A DNA stretch of 15,690 nucleotides from Spirochaetaceae bacterium (GTDB lineage: Bacteria; Spirochaetota; Spirochaetia; DSM-2461). The stretch covers positions 1 to 15,690 of the forward strand of contig QKAI01000013.1 in NCBI GenBank assembly GCA_003246505.1, written 5' to 3'. Numbering within the stretch: position 1 is the first letter of the stretch; each line of letters opens with the position of its first letter. The translations under genes and the position numbers were made by a program. The notes under the pieces are model-generated. The model was given only the letters and a program-made list of their open reading frames with translations, was not told where the DNA came from and ran no database searches. Below are positions 5,671 to 13,991 of the stretch, piece after piece.

Positions 5671-7650
5671 ATGAAAAGAAAACCTAGTTTCATATCCTCC
5701 ATCCATCTGTTCTCCCTTCTTTCCATACTTCTGATCTCCCTGTCCTTTCTCCTCTTCGAAATGGGGTTCTACATCAACAGCTCCCGCAAGCGGGAGGAAG
5801 AGCTTGAGAGCAGCTTCTACGAGGACCAGAAACTCCATCTGAAGAGTGAGATCGACCGAATCGCCCGCCGCCAGGAATTCCAGATCCAGACCGTGGAATC
5901 CAAGGCCCTGAGGGAGGTGGAAACCCGGTCCGGCGAGGCCTATGCCATCGTATCGCGCTATTACGAAAGGATGTCCCCGGAAGCATCCCGGGAAGAGATT
6001 GAGTCGTCCCTGGCCGAGATCCTCCGTTCCGTCAGCTACCGGGGAGGGGACAGTTACTACTTCATCCTCGACAGCGGCGGCCGGGTCGTCATGAACAGGG
6101 GCTCCCCCTTCCTTGAGGGTGAGTCCATAGAAGCCCTGCAGGATGGGTCGGGGAAATATATGGTGAGAGAGATGATCGAACTGGCCCGGAACAAGGGGGG
6201 CGGGCCCTATACTTATTTATGGTTCCGGGAGAGGGACGGATTACGGCGCAGGGAGATGAAGACCGGTTATGTCCGCTATTTCGCCCCCCTGGATTGGATT
6301 ATCGGGACAAGCATATTCCAGGCGGACATCGTCGGGGAACTCCAGGGCTCCCTCCTTTCGAATATCGAGCACGTCTATTCGGAAAGGCCCGATTATATCT
6401 TCATACGGGGGAGGGACGGGACGATTCTCAACGGGCCGGACAGGGGTAAAAACGTCTTCACCGACAGGGATAAGGAACAGTCCGATGTATTTCTCCGTAT
6501 GGTGAAGGCCGTGGAAGGGGGAGACGGATTCATCCAGTTCGAGTGCCGGCAGAACAGGGAACTGATGTATCTGGCCTATGTCAGGGATTTTCCCGAATGG
6601 GATTGGCTCATCGGCGCCCGGGTTACCACGGAGGAGCTCCGGGAAAAAATACTTGCCCAGAAGAAAGAACTGAACGAGACCCTGGGAAAGGAGTTTCTGA
6701 AGATAACCCTCATGGTCCTCCTCTTCGGGCTTCTTACCCTGCTGCTCCTGAGGCGGCTGGGACGGAACCTGACCGGGGATCTTTTCCTCTTCTCCGAATT
6801 CTTTAAGGAGGCAGCCAGAGATAACGTACTCATGGATGAGGAGCGGCTCCGTTACCGGGAGTTCACCGAACTGGGATCCCTGGCCAATGTAATGACCAGG
6901 GAGAACATTCAGGCCGAGGGGGAGAGGCAGAGGAACCGCAATCTGGAGTCCCTGGGCTATCTGGCCGGCGGCATTGCCCACGACTTCAACAACTGCCTCA
7001 TGGGGATTTACGGGAATATCGAACTGGCCCAGGGAAGCCTGGATGAGCCGGAGGAAGCCCGTACCTATCTGGAGAACTCCCTGGAAAGCATGGAAAAGGC
7101 CCGGAAACTGACGGGCCGGCTCCTCACCTTCTCCCACGGGGGGACCCCCGATCCCACCCGGATCCCCCTTCTGCCCCTGCTCGAAAAGGTCATGGCCCCC
7201 TATCGCAAAATAGAGGGGATTGGATTATCCCTTCCCGAACCGGAGGGGGAAATCTTCCTCTGGGGAGATGAGAATCAGATTTCCCTTATTCTGGAACAGG
7301 TGACGGCGAACGCCCGGGAGGCTCTAATCGGGGGGAGAGGAAAAATCCAGATCCGCCTGGAGAGGGAGTATCTGGAGGACCGATTCTCCTGCCATCTGAC
7401 CGGGGATTTCATCCGGATGGAAGTGGAGGACGACGGAGCGGGAATTGATGGGGATGATATTTTCAAGATCTTCGATCCCTATTACTCTACGAAGCAGGTG
7501 GGCCGGGGACTGGGCCTGGCCACGGTCTTCAGCATCATCCATCAGCACGGGGGCCATGTGGAAGCCCATCAGGCGCCGGAGAGGGGCATGGTGATCTCCC
7601 TTTACTTCCCCGCCCCCCCTAAAGAAGCCGGTTCAGCCGGTCCCGTATGA
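5671..7650 (+). CDS. Membrane-bound sensor histidine kinase with extracytoplasmic Cache domains
   Basis: This 659-residue protein is an inner-membrane two-component sensor kinase. A transmembrane helix at about 12-33 is followed by a long extracytoplasmic region (about 34-340) with two Cache-like modules. Each has the typical pattern: SYYFILDSGGRVVMN (128-142) closing with LDWIIGTSIF (207-216), and DYIFIRGRDGTILN (241-254) closing with WDWLIGARV (310-318). Such modules bind small ligands such as organic acids or amino acids. A second helix spans about 343-361. The catalytic part has H437 in GGIAHDFNN (433-441), the N-box EQVTANARE (N547), G1 DDGAGI (587-592), F-box FDPYYST (601-607) and G2 GRGLGLA (611-617), all intact. 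The AHDFNN H-box resembles NtrB-like kinases. There is no attached receiver and no response regulator next door, so its partner is unknown. Its 3' end overlaps mfd by 32 bp, tail to tail. Confidence 0.93.
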   Translation: MKRKPSFISSIHLFSLLSILLISLSFLLFEMGFYINSSRKREEELESSFYEDQKLHLKSEIDRIARRQEFQIQTVESKALREVETRSGEAYAIVSRYYERMSPEASREEIESSLAEILRSVSYRGGDSYYFILDSGGRVVMNRGSPFLEGESIEALQDGSGKYMVREMIELARNKGGGPYTYLWFRERDGLRRREMKTGYVRYFAPLDWIIGTSIFQADIVGELQGSLLSNIEHVYSERPDYIFIRGRDGTILNGPDRGKNVFTDRDKEQSDVFLRMVKAVEGGDGFIQFECRQNRELMYLAYVRDFPEWDWLIGARVTTEELREKILAQKKELNETLGKEFLKITLMVLLFGLLTLLLLRRLGRNLTGDLFLFSEFFKEAARDNVLMDEERLRYREFTELGSLANVMTRENIQAEGERQRNRNLESLGYLAGGIAHDFNNCLMGIYGNIELAQGSLDEPEEARTYLENSLESMEKARKLTGRLLTFSHGGTPDPTRIPLLPLLEKVMAPYRKIEGIGLSLPEPEGEIFLWGDENQISLILEQVTANAREALIGGRGKIQIRLEREYLEDRFSCHLTGDFIRMEVEDDGAGIDGDDIFKIFDPYYSTKQVGRGLGLATVFSIIHQHGGHVEAHQAPERGMVISLYFPAPPKEAGSAGPV

Positions 7651-10600
7651 ATTCGGACTTCTCCTTGAGCCCGATGTTCCCCGTCTCCAGCATGAGCGCG
7701 TCCGGGCGGGCCGGATTCAGTTTCACCGATCCACCCGCCGTGCCGATCAGGTGCATCAGCTTGTCCACGGAGATCTTGGCCACCCGGCTGAAGGTGACCG
7801 TGGCGATGCCCTTCCGCTCCTTGAGGGAGGAGATCCACAGGCGGCGGCAGATGATCCGGATCTCCGAAAGGGAGAGCAGGCTCTGCAGCTCGTCGGGCAT
7901 GGGGCCGAAGCGGTCGAAGAGTTCCGCGGTCAGGGCTTCCAGCTCCTCCTCGTTGTCCACGGCGGCGATCTTCTTGTAAACCTCCATCTTTTCCGAGGGA
8001 TCGGTGATGTAGTGGTCCGGGACGAATCCGGAGTAATCCAGCTCCAGATAGACCTCCGGGGGCTGCTCCTCGATCTTCTCCCGGTTCTGGCGCTCTTCTA
8101 TGGCTTCGGAGAGGAGGCGGATGTACATGTCGAATCCCACCGCCAGGATCTCACCGGACTGTTCGCTTCCCAGGAGGTTTCCCGCCCCCCGCACTTCCAA
8201 ATCCTTCATGGCAATCTTGAAGCCCGATCCCAGTTCGGTGAAGTCGGAAATGATCTTGAGCCGCTTCATGGCCAGTTCCGTCATGGCCCGGTCCTTGGGA
8301 TAGAGCAGGTAGGCGTAGGCGAGCCGTCCGGAACGGCCCACCCGGCCCCTCAGCTGGTAGAGCTGGCTGATGCCGTACATGTCCGCCCGGTCTATGATGA
8401 TGGTGTTCACGTTGGGAATATCGATGCCGTTCTCCACTATGGTGGTGGATACCAGGACCTGGAAGGCCCCGTGGATGAACCGGTGCATGATATCCTCCAG
8501 GTCCCGGGGAGTCATCTGGCCGTGGGCCATCTCTATCATCACCTCGGGAATCAGCTCCTGCAGAAACAGGGTGGTCTCCTCCAGGCTCTCCACCCGGTTG
8601 TGGAGGAAGAAGACCTGCCCTCCCCTCTCCACCTCCCGGCGCACCGCCCGGGCCACCAGGTCCGGATTGAACTCCTGGATGAAGGTCTCCACGGGCTTCC
8701 GGTTCGTGGGGGGGGTCTCCAGGAGGGAGAGGTCCCTTATCTTCACCAGGGACATGTGCAGGGTCCGGGGAATGGGGGTGGCGGAGAGGGTGAGGCAGTC
8801 GATGTCGTGCTTGACCTCCTTGAGCCTCTCCTTGTGCTTGACCCCGAAGCGCTGCTCCTCGTCTATGATCAGCAGGCCCAGGCGTTTGAATTTGATATCC
8901 TTCGAAAGGGCTCGGTGGGTTCCGATGAGCAGATCGATCTCCCCCTTCTCCAGCCCCTCCAGGATGAGCTTCTGCTCCGCCTTGGGCACCAGGCGGGAGA
9001 TCATGGCTATTTTGATGGGGAACCGCTTGAACCGGTCCATGAAATTTTCGTAGTGCTGTTCGCAGAGGATGGTGGTGGGGCAGACGAGGCAGCACTGCCT
9101 CCCCCCTATTACCGCCTTGAAGGCGGCCCGCATGGCCACCTCGGTCTTGCCGAACCCCACGTCCCCGCAGAGGAGCCGGTCCATGGGGCGGGGCCGCTCC
9201 ATGTCCTCCTTGATGGCGTCCACCGCTCGCAGCTGGTCCGGCGTCTCGTCGTAGGGAAAGGCCGCCTCGAACTCCACCTGGAAGTCGTTGTCCGCGGGAA
9301 AGGCGTATCCCGTGGACTCCTGGCGCACCGCGTAGAGCTGGATCAGCCGGTCGGCGATGTCCTCCACCTTCTTCTTGACCCGGCTGCGCTTCTTCTCCCA
9401 AACGGACCCGCCGATCTTGTCCAGGCGGGGGCTGGCCCCCTTGCTGCCGATATAGCGCTGGACCAGGTTCACCTGTTCGATGGGGATGAAGACCGTCTCC
9501 TCCCCCTGGTACTCCAGGGAGATGTAGTCCCTCTCGTTCCCCGCCGCGTTGATGCGTTTTATGCCCAGGAAACGGCCGATGCCGTAGTTCACATGAACCA
9601 CGTAGTCCCCGGGATTCAGATCCACGAAGGAGTCGATGACCTGGCTCTTGGCGGTTCTCACCGACCGGGCGATGCGTTTCTTCCGGCCGAAAATCTCATT
9701 TTCCTGAATGCAGATGAGCCTTTCATCGGGGAGGGAGAAGCCCGTGGAAATGGATTCGGAAACGATTTTTACGGGAAATTCCTTAAGGATGAAGGAGATC
9801 CGGTCCGCCTGGGAGTCGGACTCGGCGAAAATGTAGATGTCGAATCCCCCCTCCAAAAGGGCGGTCAGCTCCTCCTTGAAGAAGTTCATGTTCCCGAAGA
9901 AGGACCGCCCCGCGGCCACGTGGAAGCTGTGGACCTCCTCCCGGGAGAGTTCCTCCGGCATGAGGGAGTGGAAGAGCAGGGTCCGGGGGGGATAGCGGTC
10001 CGCCAGCTCCAGGGGGTCCGCCATGATTTTGTCCGGGGCGGGATAGACCAGCCCCTCGGAACAGGCCCGACGGTAGAGCTCGCCGTACTCCTGGTTCAGC
10101 CCCTGGGCGCTGTTCCTTATCAGCTCCGGATTGATGTAGTAGACGGCGGATTTCTCCCCCAGGTAGTCGAAGATCGTGTAGCCCCGGTCGAAGCAGAGGG
10201 GGTAGAAAAGCTCCTCCCCCCGCAGCTCCCCCGACGTTCTGAGCTCGGCGATGAGCTCCTCCGGCTCAATGCCCAGGACCCTCAGCTGAGACTCCAGGCG
10301 ATCGATGAATTCTTCGCTCCAAAGCACCTCCCGCACGGGGTAGACGGTTATCTCCTCCCGCTTGCCCACGGAGCTCTGGTTAAGGGGGTCGAAGAGGCGG
10401 ATCTCCTCTATCTCGTCAAAGTCGATGACCACCCGGACCGCCTCGCTTCTTCCCGGGGGATAGACGTCCAGCACCTCCCCCCTCAGGGCGAACTCCCCGG
10501 CCACGCTCACCCGGGGGACCCTCAGGTAGCCCCAGCGGCTCAGCTCGGAGGCGATGTTCTCCGGATCGATGGACTGCCCCTTTTTGAGGGTGAGGGTGCG

Positions 10601-11020
10601 GCTCAGGAGGTATTCCGGAGGGGGCAGGTAGCTGGCCGCCGCCCTGAGGGAGGCCACCACGATGGACTTGCGCCCGGTACGGCACTCGGCCAGGGAGTGG
10701 ACCCGGCGGCCGAATACCGCCGCCTGGGGGGAGACGCCCCGGTAGAGCATGGTGCCCCAGGAGGGGAAGTGGTAGACGTCCTCTTTATAAAGGGAGAGGT
10801 CCCGAACCATCTCCTCCGCCTCCTGATCGGTGGAGGTGAGGATAAGGGAGAAATCCCGGGCGAAGGGACTCAGGGCCGCGGCCAGCCCCGCCGAGTAAGG
10901 CCCCTGGGACCCCAGGACGTGTATGGGAAAGCTGCCCGAGCAGAAACGGTTCTCTATCCTTTTGTATTCGAAGTTGTTTTTTATTCTTTTATTCAGTTCA
11001 TTAAGAAATAAACTAATCAT
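7619..11020 (-). CDS. mfd: Transcription-repair coupling factor Mfd
   Basis: Mfd removes RNA polymerase stalled at DNA lesions and recruits UvrA for nucleotide excision repair. The 1133-residue product is the normal family length. The N-terminal third is UvrB-like (about 30-400). The RNA polymerase interaction domain starts at GDYVVHVNYGIGRFLGI (471-487). The superfamily 2 translocase has Walker A GDVGFGKTE (619-627), Walker B DEEQ (720-723), motif III SAT (746-748) and motif VI QLRGRVGRSGR (889-899), followed by the TRG region and the C-terminal D7 domain. I chose the ATG at 11020-11018 (MISLFLNELN). The frame stays open to an ATG at 11167, but those 49 extra residues would overlap the divergent gene and look unlike Mfd. 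AGGA lies 4 nt before the chosen ATG, a tight but usable ribosome binding site. The 3' end overlaps the sensor kinase. Confidence 0.97.
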   Translation of the reverse strand: MISLFLNELNKRIKNNFEYKRIENRFCSGSFPIHVLGSQGPYSAGLAAALSPFARDFSLILTSTDQEAEEMVRDLSLYKEDVYHFPSWGTMLYRGVSPQAAVFGRRVHSLAECRTGRKSIVVASLRAAASYLPPPEYLLSRTLTLKKGQSIDPENIASELSRWGYLRVPRVSVAGEFALRGEVLDVYPPGRSEAVRVVIDFDEIEEIRLFDPLNQSSVGKREEITVYPVREVLWSEEFIDRLESQLRVLGIEPEELIAELRTSGELRGEELFYPLCFDRGYTIFDYLGEKSAVYYINPELIRNSAQGLNQEYGELYRRACSEGLVYPAPDKIMADPLELADRYPPRTLLFHSLMPEELSREEVHSFHVAAGRSFFGNMNFFKEELTALLEGGFDIYIFAESDSQADRISFILKEFPVKIVSESISTGFSLPDERLICIQENEIFGRKKRIARSVRTAKSQVIDSFVDLNPGDYVVHVNYGIGRFLGIKRINAAGNERDYISLEYQGEETVFIPIEQVNLVQRYIGSKGASPRLDKIGGSVWEKKRSRVKKKVEDIADRLIQLYAVRQESTGYAFPADNDFQVEFEAAFPYDETPDQLRAVDAIKEDMERPRPMDRLLCGDVGFGKTEVAMRAAFKAVIGGRQCCLVCPTTILCEQHYENFMDRFKRFPIKIAMISRLVPKAEQKLILEGLEKGEIDLLIGTHRALSKDIKFKRLGLLIIDEEQRFGVKHKERLKEVKHDIDCLTLSATPIPRTLHMSLVKIRDLSLLETPPTNRKPVETFIQEFNPDLVARAVRREVERGGQVFFLHNRVESLEETTLFLQELIPEVMIEMAHGQMTPRDLEDIMHRFIHGAFQVLVSTTIVENGIDIPNVNTIIIDRADMYGISQLYQLRGRVGRSGRLAYAYLLYPKDRAMTELAMKRLKIISDFTELGSGFKIAMKDLEVRGAGNLLGSEQSGEILAVGFDMYIRLLSEAIEERQNREKIEEQPPEVYLELDYSGFVPDHYITDPSEKMEVYKKIAAVDNEEELEALTAELFDRFGPMPDELQSLLSLSEIRIICRRLWISSLKERKGIATVTFSRVAKISVDKLMHLIGTAGGSVKLNPARPDALMLETGNIGLKEKSEFIRDRLNRLL

Positions 11021-11038
11021 GAAATCCTGCCGATAGTG

Positions 11039-11046
11039 GTTATAGA
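11039..11046. promoter_or_regulatory. Overlapping divergent -10 candidates between mfd and the exported-protein gene
   Basis: The octamer GTTATAGA reads as TATAAC on the minus strand (11044-11039), 18 nt before the mfd ATG, and as TATAGA on the plus strand (11041-11046), 23 nt before the ATG at 11070. Neither has a good -35 box at 16-18 nt. In a gap of only 49 bp the two promoters must overlap, but these exact elements are weakly supported. Confidence 0.22.
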
Positions 11047-11069
11047 AGACTGATACACAGAGGTATGCG

Positions 11070-12026
11070 ATGAGAAAGAGGCGGGCCCTGACTCTTTTAT
11101 TAACATTAATGACATTTTCCCTTTTTGGCAATAACGAAGTGGAGATGAACATCCGATTTTTTGACAAAAGCCTCTACTATCCGGATAGCGATATCTACAT
11201 CAAGGTGGAACTGAAAAACGAAACCTCCGCCCCCTACTCCTTCAAGATAGCCGACGACAAGGAGTACAACCTGAGATTCACCCTGCGGGACATGAAGAAC
11301 CGGACCCTGCCCCTGGCGGAGGAGTACACCGATTTCTTCGTCTCCTCCAACCCCTACTTCTACCGTCAGGTGAATCTGGAGCCGGGGGAGGAGTTCGCCT
11401 TCGTGGTGAACCTGAGCGATTACATCGACATATCCGACGCGGGCTTCTACCTGGTGGAGGCGGATTTCTTCCCCGAGCTGAACAATGTCCTCTCCCCCCC
11501 CTCCCGGATGCTCCTCTCCAACCGGCTCTCCCTCTCCGTGCGACCCTCCTACCGCCGGGACGACCCGCAGCTGCGGATCGACGAAATGACCGGCACCATA
11601 CTCCAGGCGGAGCAGCTGCCCCCGGACAGGGTAGCCGAATATATGCTCAGCGCCCGGCAGAAGGACGAATGGGAGAAATTCTTCCTCTACCTTGACCTGG
11701 AGTCTCTTCTCCTTGAGAATCCGGTCAACGCCCGGGAGTATAACCGGGTGACCGAGGAGGAGCGGTTCGCCCTCATCCAGAGCTACCGGTCCAATCTGAT
11801 GGAAGGGCGCATCTCCAATCAGCAGACCTTCGTGGACAAGCCCTACGACTACCGGGTGCTCCAGACATCCTACACGCCGGACCGGGCGGAGGTGATTGTC
11901 AGGGAGTACTTTTCCTTCAAGGATTACGACTTTCAGGTCATAAGGGATTACACCTACTACCTGAAGAGAACCGACGATATCTGGCGCATCTACGATTATG
12001 CGGTAACCAACATTAGAACGGAATAG
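11070..12026 (+). CDS. Exported protein of unknown function
   Basis: I do not recognise a characterised family for this 318-residue protein. It begins MRKRRALTLLLTLMTFSLFG, a positively charged start plus hydrophobic core typical of a Sec signal peptide with cleavage near residue 20-22. There is no lipobox cysteine, so it is more likely periplasmic or outer-surface than a lipoprotein. Residues about 25-157 are rich in alternating beta-strand patterns (such as DIYIKVELKNETSAPYSFKI, 41-60, and a GFYLVEADFF strand, 125-134), suggesting an immunoglobulin-like beta-sandwich. A more helical, acidic segment follows (about 165-245), then a C-terminal strand-rich end (about 262-315) whose pattern would fit an NTF2-like or similar sheet. 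The start is supported by AGAGGT at 11059-11064, 5 nt upstream. The next gene starts 10 bp after the stop, so they are probably co-expressed. Folds are inferred from pattern only. Confidence 0.82.
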   Translation: MRKRRALTLLLTLMTFSLFGNNEVEMNIRFFDKSLYYPDSDIYIKVELKNETSAPYSFKIADDKEYNLRFTLRDMKNRTLPLAEEYTDFFVSSNPYFYRQVNLEPGEEFAFVVNLSDYIDISDAGFYLVEADFFPELNNVLSPPSRMLLSNRLSLSVRPSYRRDDPQLRIDEMTGTILQAEQLPPDRVAEYMLSARQKDEWEKFFLYLDLESLLLENPVNAREYNRVTEEERFALIQSYRSNLMEGRISNQQTFVDKPYDYRVLQTSYTPDRAEVIVREYFSFKDYDFQVIRDYTYYLKRTDDIWRIYDYAVTNIRTE

Positions 12027-12030
12027 AGGA
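12025..12030 (+). promoter_or_regulatory. Ribosome binding site that decides the start of the pseudo-receiver gene
   Basis: AGAGGA ends 6 nt before the ATG at 12037. The in-frame TTG at 12031 would directly abut it with no spacing, so the ATG is preferred. The site overlaps the stop codon of the upstream gene (12024-12026). Confidence 0.6.
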
Positions 12031-12036
12031 TTGATT

Positions 12037-12711
12037 ATGAAACTACTGGTTGTTGCGGAAAACGAAAAAATTAAGGAAACCCTGTACGGATATACGGAAG
12101 TGCACGGGGGAAGCATCATACACTACCGCCATCCCCTCAAGTGCATGGACAACTACGACGAGATAGAACCGGATGTGATCATTTTCAACGCCCCCGACTT
12201 TCCCCGCCACTGGAAGCTGGCCGTTCAGTCCCTGAGGGAGAAATGGGACAGGAAGAGGGCCCTCTTCCTCCTCATCATAGAAAAGGATTTTCCCGCGGAA
12301 GAGGCGGATAAGGCGGCCTATCTGGGCATTAACGCCCTTCTTACCGCGGAGGAGATGGAAGCGGGAGGCTTCCAGCGCCTGGCCGGCCTCATAAGCCGCT
12401 ACCGCATCGCCCCGGAAAGGTGCGACGGCCCCGTCTTCCGCCGGGTCAGCGAGCCCTACCCCCTCATGTTCATGAACCCGGAGAACCTTCAGTTCATATC
12501 CGGGGTGGTGGAACGGGAGCTGATGAACCGGGTCCTCTTCTTCCCCTCCGAACCGGCTTCCATCGCCCCCCTTGAGGAGGGAACCCTCATACGTAACTGC
12601 TCCTGGGAGAAGAACGGGACCCTTGAGACCTTCGACGCCCTGGTGAAAAGGAAGGGGGAATTCCTGGAACTGGAAATAATCCTCTCAAAAGAGCTGCGGG
12701 GTATTGCCTGA
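12037..12711 (+). CDS. Degenerate receiver-like (pseudo-receiver) protein with a possible PilZ-like C-terminus
   Basis: This 224-residue protein appears to be an atypical two-domain signalling protein. Residues 1-123 follow the receiver-domain strand-helix order: MKLLVVAEN (strand 1), PDVIIFNAP (45-53, strand 3), ALFLLIIEKD (75-84, strand 4) and GINALLTAEE (97-106, strand 5). The acidic pair after strand 1 is replaced by E8-N9, the phospho-acceptor position is occupied by asparagine (N51), and the conserved lysine-proline after strand 5 is absent. It should therefore not be phosphorylated in the usual way. Residues about 130-220 are strand-rich with a PLEEGTLI segment (178-185) reminiscent of PilZ domains, but the RxxxR and D/NxSxxG c-di-GMP-binding motifs are not visible. 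It follows the exported-protein gene by 10 bp. A structural adaptor role is possible; the function is unknown. Confidence 0.75.
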   Translation: MKLLVVAENEKIKETLYGYTEVHGGSIIHYRHPLKCMDNYDEIEPDVIIFNAPDFPRHWKLAVQSLREKWDRKRALFLLIIEKDFPAEEADKAAYLGINALLTAEEMEAGGFQRLAGLISRYRIAPERCDGPVFRRVSEPYPLMFMNPENLQFISGVVERELMNRVLFFPSEPASIAPLEEGTLIRNCSWEKNGTLETFDALVKRKGEFLELEIILSKELRGIA

Positions 12712-12747
12712 CGGCCCATTATATATTATCATATCATCATATATAAA
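12704..12747 (+). promoter_or_regulatory. Probable metK promoter region (exact boxes uncertain)
   Basis: TTGCCT (12704-12709, 4/6) is followed after 17 nt by TATCAT (12727-12732, 4/6). A separate TATAAA (12742-12747) lacks a good -35. Both lie in the AT-rich block upstream of metK and would leave a leader of about 55-70 nt. No room exists for a classical SAM-I riboswitch, which needs about 100 nt or more of structured leader. Confidence 0.28.
12719..12746. repeat. AT-rich inverted repeat upstream of metK
   Basis: TTATATAT (12719-12726) and ATATATAA (12739-12746) are perfect 8-bp inverted arms around a 12-nt centre, in the otherwise gene-free 96 bp between the pseudo-receiver gene and metK. 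Being purely A/T, it is too weak for an intrinsic terminator and lacks a T-tract in the right place. It may be a regulator site, or simply part of an AT-rich promoter. Confidence 0.3.
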
Positions 12748-12793
12748 TGTTTGTTTCGCCTGACAACATAAAACGCTGTTCGAGGGCTTAATG

Positions 12794-12800
12794 AAGGAGG
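12794..12800 (+). promoter_or_regulatory. Strong ribosome binding site of metK
   Basis: AAGGAGG, a full Shine-Dalgarno core, sits 7 nt before the ATG at 12808. It is the strongest ribosome binding site in the window, in keeping with an abundant housekeeping enzyme. The nearby ATG at 12803 is out of frame. Confidence 0.8.
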
Positions 12801-12807
12801 ATATGAT

Positions 12808-13971
12808 ATGTCTCAGAGAAAAAACTATACCTTTACCAGCGAGAGCGTGGGAGAGGGCCATCCCGATAAGATCTGCGATCTGATTTCCGACGCCGTACTG
12901 GACGAAGCCCTCAGGCAGGACAAGTACACCCGTTCCGGCTGCGAATGCTTCGCCTCCACCGGCATGATCCTGGTGGGCGGCGAGATCACCACCAAGGCCG
13001 ATTACATCGATATCATCAAACTGGCAAGGGATACCCTCCAGGAGATCGGCTACGACGATCCCAATTACGGCATCGATTACCAGTCCTGCTCGGTCATGTC
13101 CGTCATCAAGCCCCAGTCCCCGGATATCTCCCAGGGCGTAACCGAGGGAGCGGGCCTCCATGCGGAACAGGGCGCCGGCGACCAGGGCATGATGTTCGGC
13201 TACGCCTGCCGGGAGACCCCGGAGCTGATGCCCGCCCCCATCCAGTACTCCCACAGCATCATGAGAAAGGCCGCGGAAGTCAGAAAGGGCAAGATCCTCG
13301 ACTTTCTGCGCCCCGACGGCAAATGCCAGGTGACGGTGGACTACCGGGACGGCAAGCCCTCCCACATCTCCACGGTGGTTCTCTCCCACCAGCATAACGA
13401 GGACGTCACCTACGAAAGGATCCGGGAGGGCATGATCGAGGAGATCATCAAGAAAGCCCTGCCCGCGGAGCTTCTCACCGCCGACACGGTTTACCACATC
13501 AATCCCACCGGACGTTTCGTCGTGGGCGGACCCCAGGGCGACGCCGGGCTTACGGGAAGAAAGATCATCGTGGATACCTACGGCGGCGCGGCGGCCCACG
13601 GGGGAGGCGCCTTCTCCGGGAAGGACCCCTCCAAAGTGGACCGGTCCGCCGCCTACATGGCCCGTTATATAGCCAAGAACATCGTGGCCGCCGAGCTGGC
13701 GGATAAATGCGAAGTGGAGCTGGCCTACGCCATAGGCGTGGCGGAGCCCGTTTCTGTCTATATCAACACCTACGGGACGGGGGATCTGGACGGTTCGGTT
13801 CTGGAAAAGGCGGTAAGGGAAGTCTTCAACCTCACCCCCAAGGGCATCATCACCTCCCTTGACCTCCTCCGGCCCATCTATAAGGAAACCGCCGCTTACG
13901 GCCACTTCGGCAGGGAACAGTTCCCCTGGGAAAAAACCGATATGGTCGGGGCTTTGAAAAAGGCCCTGTAA
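12808..13971 (+). CDS. metK: S-adenosylmethionine synthetase (methionine adenosyltransferase)
   Basis: MetK makes S-adenosylmethionine from methionine and ATP, releasing phosphate and pyrophosphate, and supplies methyl donors such as the one used by the methyltransferase earlier in the window. The 387-residue length matches bacterial MetK. Signature elements are complete: the N-terminal [11 protein letters not shown] (11-21, containing the catalytic-site histidine H18 and metal-binding D20), the hexapeptide-type signature GAGDQG (122-127), and the glycine-rich [19 protein letters not shown] (265-283) that binds the triphosphate. The start is fixed by AAGGAGG 7 nt upstream. A gap of 96 bp from the previous gene holds a probable promoter. 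The next gene begins 20 bp after the stop, and a good promoter for it overlaps the last codons of metK. Confidence 0.98.
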   Translation: MSQRKNYTFTSESVGEGHPDKICDLISDAVLDEALRQDKYTRSGCECFASTGMILVGGEITTKADYIDIIKLARDTLQEIGYDDPNYGIDYQSCSVMSVIKPQSPDISQGVTEGAGLHAEQGAGDQGMMFGYACRETPELMPAPIQYSHSIMRKAAEVRKGKILDFLRPDGKCQVTVDYRDGKPSHISTVVLSHQHNEDVTYERIREGMIEEIIKKALPAELLTADTVYHINPTGRFVVGGPQGDAGLTGRKIIVDTYGGAAAHGGGAFSGKDPSKVDRSAAYMARYIAKNIVAAELADKCEVELAYAIGVAEPVSVYINTYGTGDLDGSVLEKAVREVFNLTPKGIITSLDLLRPIYKETAAYGHFGREQFPWEKTDMVGALKKAL

Positions 13972-13982
13972 AGATCTATAAT
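13954..13982 (+). promoter_or_regulatory. Promoter within the end of metK for the hybrid kinase, predicted near-leaderless
   Basis: TTGAAA (13954-13959, 5/6), a 17-nt spacer and a perfect TATAAT (13977-13982) form the best-matching promoter in the window. The -35 lies inside metK and the -10 lies just after its stop. The hybrid kinase ATG at 13992 is 9 nt after the -10 box, leaving a predicted leader of only about 1-3 nt. Confidence 0.6.
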
Positions 13983-13991
13983 AAGGGAGTT

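Noticed and set aside
5650..5986. Small minus-strand frames (5650-5838 and 5774-5986) at the start of the sensor kinase
   Set aside because: They overlap the signal-anchor and Cache coding region, lack ribosome binding sites, and read as antisense of it.
7751..11011. A 1086-codon open frame on the plus strand, antisense to mfd
   Set aside because: It lies entirely within a certain mfd gene, its translation is low-complexity and rich in G, L, V, H and D with no domain, and long antisense frames are expected opposite GC-rich genes with strong codon bias.
11021..11167. N-terminal extension of Mfd by 49 residues to an upstream ATG
   Set aside because: It would overlap the first 98 bp of the divergent exported-protein gene, including its signal peptide, and does not resemble Mfd N-termini; the ATG at 11020 has AGGA upstream.
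12031..12036. TTG at 12031 as the start of the pseudo-receiver gene
   Set aside because: The ribosome binding site AGAGGA ends at 12030 with no spacing to the TTG, whereas the ATG at 12037 is spaced by 6 nt and begins directly with the first strand.
12712..12807. SAM riboswitch or intrinsic terminator ahead of metK
   Set aside because: The gap is short, the only hairpin is purely A/T with no following T-tract, and no GC-rich multi-stem leader is visible.
12685..13905. A 406-codon minus-strand frame opposite metK
   Set aside because: metK is certain on the plus strand and the antisense translation has no family features.
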